Below, piece after piece: positions 16,090 to 18,753 of a stretch of 18,753 nucleotides of DNA (the first letter of the stretch is position 1; each line of letters opens with the position of its first letter). Source of the DNA: Dorea sp. Lineage in GTDB: Bacteria; Bacillota_A; Clostridia; Lachnospirales; Lachnospiraceae. The position numbers and the translations under genes were made by a program. The notes beneath the pieces were generated by a model, which saw only the letters and a list, made by a program, of their open reading frames with translations, searched no databases and was not told the origin of the DNA. The stretch spans positions 1 through 18,753 of the forward strand of contig JAEDLC010000029.1 in the NCBI GenBank assembly GCA_016295505.1, given 5' to 3'.

Positions 16090-16113
16090 TTTGCAGTCTG
16101 TCGTAACTGCAAA
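16090..16113 (-). promoter_or_regulatory. Hairpin in the comEA leader touching the Shine-Dalgarno sequence
   Basis: Read on the minus strand, TTTGCAGT (16113-16106) and ACTGCAAA (16097-16090) are perfect 8-bp arms around the eight-base loop TACGACAG. The 3' arm supplies the first three bases of the comEA ribosome site AAAGGAG (16092-16086). Folding would crowd or partly hide that site. It might instead be a protein-binding dyad. No stability was computed. Confidence 0.5.
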
Positions 16114-16139
16114 TATCCCGCTTATGCCTAGGTAGATTT

Positions 16140-16168
16140 ATTGTACTATTTCCACTGAAAAATTGCAA
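16140..16168 (-). promoter_or_regulatory. Candidate promoter for the comEA operon
   Basis: On the minus strand TTGCAA (16163-16168), a 17-base spacer and TACAAT (16140-16145) form a good sigma-A promoter. The -35 and spacer overlap the last codons of the ydcZ-like gene. Transcription would begin near 16133, giving a leader of about 55 nt that contains the comEA hairpin. Confidence 0.6.
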
Positions 16169-16577
16169 CACCAATCAGGGCAATCCCCATTCCGATCACC
16201 TTCCTCCATTCCAGCGGTTCTTTTTCCACACCAAAGAGTCCAAGAAGTTCTATCAGATACGCTACGATCAACTGTGAGATCACGATCAGAAGTGCTGCCT
16301 TCGCAGGCCCAAGCTGCTCCATGCTTTTTATCACTGTCCATGTGATCCCTGCTCCTATCACACCTCCCAGCAGCATATAGCGTGGTTCCACCTTCCAAAG
16401 TGCTGACACACTGTCTCTTCCTGTCAACATCCAGATGAACAGGCACAATACAAAAGCACTGAACTGTACCCATGCATTACTGACCCACATGCCTGTTACT
16501 TTCGTAACCTGTGTATTGAACACTCCCTGAATACTCATCAATGCACCGGACAACAATGCAATCAAAAAACCAACCAT
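16146..16577 (-). CDS. DMT-family transporter of the YdcZ (DUF606) type
   Basis: A 143-residue inner-membrane protein with about five hydrophobic helices: the N-terminal GFLIALLSGALMSIQGVFN, then roughly 34-51, 68-86, 94-115 and 125-141. The motif of a leading GALMSIQGVFNTQV and the late AALLIVISQLIVAYLIEL resemble YdcZ/DUF606 proteins of the drug/metabolite superfamily, which are half-size and probably dimerise. Substrate unknown. The start is ATG at 16577, not the in-frame GTG at 16586, because AGGAGG at 16586-16591 overlaps that GTG and sits eight bases before the ATG. It follows argD by 69 bp and overlaps the comEA promoter at its 3' end. Confidence 0.82.
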   Translation of the reverse strand: MVGFLIALLSGALMSIQGVFNTQVTKVTGMWVSNAWVQFSAFVLCLFIWMLTGRDSVSALWKVEPRYMLLGGVIGAGITWTVIKSMEQLGPAKAALLIVISQLIVAYLIELLGLFGVEKEPLEWRKVIGMGIALIGVAIFQWK

Positions 16578-16585
16578 GACATTCA

Positions 16586-16591
16586 CCTCCT
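16586..16591 (-). promoter_or_regulatory. Shine-Dalgarno sequence that fixes the ydcZ-like start
   Basis: AGGAGG on the minus strand, eight bases before the ATG at 16577. It overlaps the upstream in-frame GTG, which rules that GTG out as the start. Confidence 0.8.
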
Positions 16592-16605
16592 ACATTCCTG
16601 TAATT

Positions 16606-16623
16606 AGTATATCCAATGATTGG
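16606..16623 (-). promoter_or_regulatory. Possible -10 box and small dyad before the ydcZ-like gene
   Basis: In the 69-bp gap after argD the minus strand has TATACT (16606-16611) next to the dyad CCAATCATTGG (16613-16623). The best -35 at 17 bases is GACATA, which is poor. If real, the dyad would lie between the promoter boxes like an operator. The gene may equally be read through from argD. Confidence 0.25.
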
Positions 16624-16646
16624 TTTTTTATGTCCCTGCTTTGGAA

Positions 16647-17822
16647 CTATAATACCTTCTTCAGTTTTTCGATCATCTCATCAATGTGCTCCTTCTCAAT
16701 TACGAGCGGTGGTACAAAACGAATGACATCTGTTCCGGCCCCGATAATCAGAAGCCCCTCCTTCAGTGCGGCATTTGTAATCCCGGATACTGGTTTTGTG
16801 ACCCGGATTCCCTGCATCAGGCCGATTCCTCTTACTTCTGTCACACAGTCATATTCCTGTGCCAGCATCTGAAGCTTTTCCTTCAGATATTGCCCCATCG
16901 CTTTTGCATGTGCCGCTATTTCTTCTTTTTCAAATATCTCTGCTGTTTTACTGACGGCAGCACATGCCAGCGGATTGCCTCCGTATGTCGTTCCATGATC
17001 TCCCGGTTCCAGAGAATATGCGGCAACCTCTTCTGTCAGCGCAAATGCTCCTACCGGAATTCCGCTTCCGATTGCTTTTGCCATCGTCAGAATATCCGGT
17101 CTGGTACCATAGGACTGCCATGCGAACATGGATCCGGTACGTCCCATTCCGCATTGCACCTCATCACAGATCATCAGAATTCCCTCTTCGTCACAGAGTT
17201 TCCGGATTCCTTTCATGAATTCCTCCGTTGCAAGGTGTATTCCGCCTTCTCCCTGTAAAGGCTCCAGAATCACAGCACAGGTTTTATCCGTAACCAGTGC
17301 CCTGACACTGTCCAGATCATTATATTTTGCAAATGAGACGCCCGGAACCAGCGGCTCAAAAGGTTCCCGGTAAGACGTATGTCCGGTCACTGATACTGCC
17401 CCAAAGCCTCTTCCGTGAAAAGACTCTTCCATGGCAATAAACTCATATCGTCCGGTACCTTTTTTATATGCATATTTCCTTGCGGCCTTAAGTGCTCCTT
17501 CCACGGCCTCTCCGCCGCTGTTTGTGAAAAATATCCGGTCCATTTTGCTGACCCGTTTCAACGCCTCTGCCGCCTCGCCGCATACTGTATTGTAATAAAG
17601 GTTCGATGTATGAAACAATCTGTCGATCTGTGCCTTTAATGCACTGTTCAGTTCCTGGTTCCCATACCCGAGCGAAGATACCGCATATCCTGCCGCAAAA
17701 TCCAGATATTTTTTTCCTTCTGTATCATACAGATATACACCCTCTCCCCGTTCCAATACAACAGGGAACTGGTTATAGGTGTGTAACAAAGCCTGATTGG
17801 TCTCTTCCATATATCGATTCAT
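16647..17822 (-). CDS. argD: Acetylornithine aminotransferase (ArgD)
   Basis: PLP enzyme of arginine biosynthesis that converts N-acetylglutamate semialdehyde to N-acetylornithine, with glutamate as amino donor. The class-III fold is clear in 391 residues: NSGGEAVEGALKAARKY, ESFHGRGFGAVSVTGH, EPLQGEGGI, the PLP aspartate in ICDEVQCGMGRTG, and the PLP lysine at 249 in TMAKAIGSGIPVGAFA. GTTYGGNPLACAAV follows. The chosen start is the ATG at 17822, nine bases after GGGAG (17832-17836) and 4 bp after the argB stop. An in-frame ATG at 17852 inside argB would add ten residues but lacks a ribosome site. Some ArgD enzymes also act in lysine synthesis (succinyldiaminopimelate); that cannot be excluded. 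argB lies directly upstream. Confidence 0.95.
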   Translation of the reverse strand: MNRYMEETNQALLHTYNQFPVVLERGEGVYLYDTEGKKYLDFAAGYAVSSLGYGNQELNSALKAQIDRLFHTSNLYYNTVCGEAAEALKRVSKMDRIFFTNSGGEAVEGALKAARKYAYKKGTGRYEFIAMEESFHGRGFGAVSVTGHTSYREPFEPLVPGVSFAKYNDLDSVRALVTDKTCAVILEPLQGEGGIHLATEEFMKGIRKLCDEEGILMICDEVQCGMGRTGSMFAWQSYGTRPDILTMAKAIGSGIPVGAFALTEEVAAYSLEPGDHGTTYGGNPLACAAVSKTAEIFEKEEIAAHAKAMGQYLKEKLQMLAQEYDCVTEVRGIGLMQGIRVTKPVSGITNAALKEGLLIIGAGTDVIRFVPPLVIEKEHIDEMIEKLKKVL

Positions 17823-17826
17823 AATC

Positions 17827-18726
17827 CTATTCTCCCTGATAATATTTTTCATCCATATCGTTCAGAATCGCCGTTCCGATTCCTTTATTTGTAAAGATTT
17901 CCAGAAGCAGACAGTGTGGAATCCGTCCATCCAGTATATGTACTCTGGATACGCCGGCCTCAATCGCATCTATACAGTTCTGAATTTTTGGAAGCATCCC
18001 TCCGCCGATATATCCTTCTTCCATTAATTTCTTTCCTTCGGATATTTTTAACTCGGAGATCAGTGTGTCCGGATCATCCGGATCCTTATATACACCCTCG
18101 ATATCCGTAAGGAATGCCAGTTTTTCAGCTTTCACAGCTTTTGCAATCGCACAGGCGGCATCATCCGCATTGATATTATAGGTATTATATTCATCATCCA
18201 GGCCTACCGGGCAGATAATCGGCAGGAAATCCTTTTCCAGAAGATCAAAAAGAATGTCTGCATTCACTTCTTTGACATCGCCAACAAAGCCAATATCTTC
18301 ACCATCCGCATACTTTTTGTCTACTTTCAGAAGCGCTCCATCCTTACCACTGATACCGATGGCACGAACTCCCAGTTCTTCTACCAGCTGTACCAGACTT
18401 TTGTTTACTTTTCCAAGAACCATCTCTACCAGTTCCATTGTGGCATCATCTGTTACGCGAAGCCCGTTGATGAACTGTGGTTTCATTCCTACTTTTCCAA
18501 CCCACCTGCTGATCTCTTTTCCTCCGCCATGCACAATGATCGGCTTAAATCCAACCAGCTTAAGAAGAGTGACGTCCTGAATGACCTGTGCCTTAAGCTG
18601 TTCATCTATCATGGCACTGCCGCCATATTTTACTACAATAATCTTCCGGTTAAACCGCTGAATATATGGCAGTGCTTCAATCAGCACTTCTGCTTTGTCC
18701 AGATACTTCTGCATTGATTTTTCCAT
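17827..18726 (-). CDS. argB: Acetylglutamate kinase (ArgB)
   Basis: Phosphorylates N-acetylglutamate at the gamma carboxyl, the step before ArgC and ArgD. Of the 299 residues, KYGGSAM and VHGGGKEI are the amino-acid-kinase nucleotide and substrate loops. NINADDAACAIAKAV and FLTDIEGVYKD are typical of NAGK. Two features suggest the arginine-inhibited hexameric class: an N-terminal extra helix (MQKYLDKAEVLIEALPYIQR) and the C-terminal HILDGRIPHCLLLEIFT signature with GIGTAI. Arginine feedback is therefore likely but inferred. The ATG at 18726 has AAGGAA upstream; Met5 is a possible alternative. It is followed by argD after 4 bp. The remaining arg genes, if clustered, would lie to the right of the window, as would the promoter; 18727-18753 shows only the ribosome site. 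Confidence 0.97.
   Translation of the reverse strand: MEKSMQKYLDKAEVLIEALPYIQRFNRKIIVVKYGGSAMIDEQLKAQVIQDVTLLKLVGFKPIIVHGGGKEISRWVGKVGMKPQFINGLRVTDDATMELVEMVLGKVNKSLVQLVEELGVRAIGISGKDGALLKVDKKYADGEDIGFVGDVKEVNADILFDLLEKDFLPIICPVGLDDEYNTYNINADDAACAIAKAVKAEKLAFLTDIEGVYKDPDDPDTLISELKISEGKKLMEEGYIGGGMLPKIQNCIDAIEAGVSRVHILDGRIPHCLLLEIFTNKGIGTAILNDMDEKYYQGE
17832..17836 (-). promoter_or_regulatory. Shine-Dalgarno sequence that fixes the argD start
   Basis: GGGAG on the minus strand, nine bases before the ATG at 17822. It lies in the last codons of argB and within the reading frame of the longer argD alternative, so the shorter start is preferred. Confidence 0.7.
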
Positions 18727-18753
18727 ATTATCACATTCCTTCCGTTTCTTTCT

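Noticed and set aside
16578..16586. GTG start at 16586 for the ydcZ-like gene
   Set aside because: The Shine-Dalgarno sequence AGGAGG overlaps this GTG, so it serves the ATG at 16577.
16613..16630. CCAATGATTGG followed by TTTTTT on the plus strand, resembling a terminator
   Set aside because: The loop would be one base with a 5-bp stem, and the orientation is opposite to all neighbouring genes. It may still be a small operator.
17823..17852. Longer argD start at ATG 17852
   Set aside because: It has no ribosome site and overlaps argB; GGGAG fits the ATG at 17822.

Overview
The window looks like a chromosomal piece from a Firmicute of class Clostridia, most likely a gut Lachnospiraceae relative. 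The grounds are strong AGGAGG-type ribosome sites, tightly packed operons with ATGA and TAATG overlaps, a DUF4364 gene, a pair of single-domain chromate transporters, a YdcZ-type transporter and clostridial-style housekeeping proteins. I assign no species. I see no tRNA, rRNA, CRISPR array, insertion sequence or phage gene, and no convincing intrinsic terminator.

Left part (1-5121). A 3'-truncated rho gene runs leftward off the window edge. It diverges from a rightward block: malic enzyme, a TIGR01212-type radical SAM protein, a DUF4364 winged-helix protein, and two single-domain ChrA halves. Gaps in the block are 1 bp, a 4-bp overlap, 25 bp and a 4-bp overlap. The 311-bp divergent spacer holds a promoter candidate for each side, a triplicated 12-mer in the rho leader, and a dyad at the predicted 5' end of the malic-enzyme mRNA.

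Middle part (5129-10129, all leftward). lepA and hemW overlap by one base and have their own well-formed promoter. Upstream of them lies holA, 3 bp after a cysteine-rich FMN-dependent alpha-hydroxy-acid oxidoreductase gene. That gene appears to have a promoter inside the 3' end of comEC.

Right part (10187-16077, leftward). A compact operon reads comEA (as a lipoprotein), OmpR-type response regulator, HAMP sensor kinase, GerMN-domain lipoprotein, comEC. The regulator-kinase-GerMN lipoprotein order matches actinobacterial mtrA-mtrB-lpqB, but here it sits between the two DNA-uptake genes. A good promoter overlaps the end of the upstream ydcZ-like gene, and the comEA leader can form a hairpin that touches the Shine-Dalgarno sequence. 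This is the most interesting part of the window.

Far right (16146-18726, leftward). A YdcZ-type transporter follows the arginine biosynthesis pair argB-argD; the rest of an arg operon would lie beyond the right edge. Translation starts for argD and the ydcZ-like gene were moved downstream because the Shine-Dalgarno sequences demand it.
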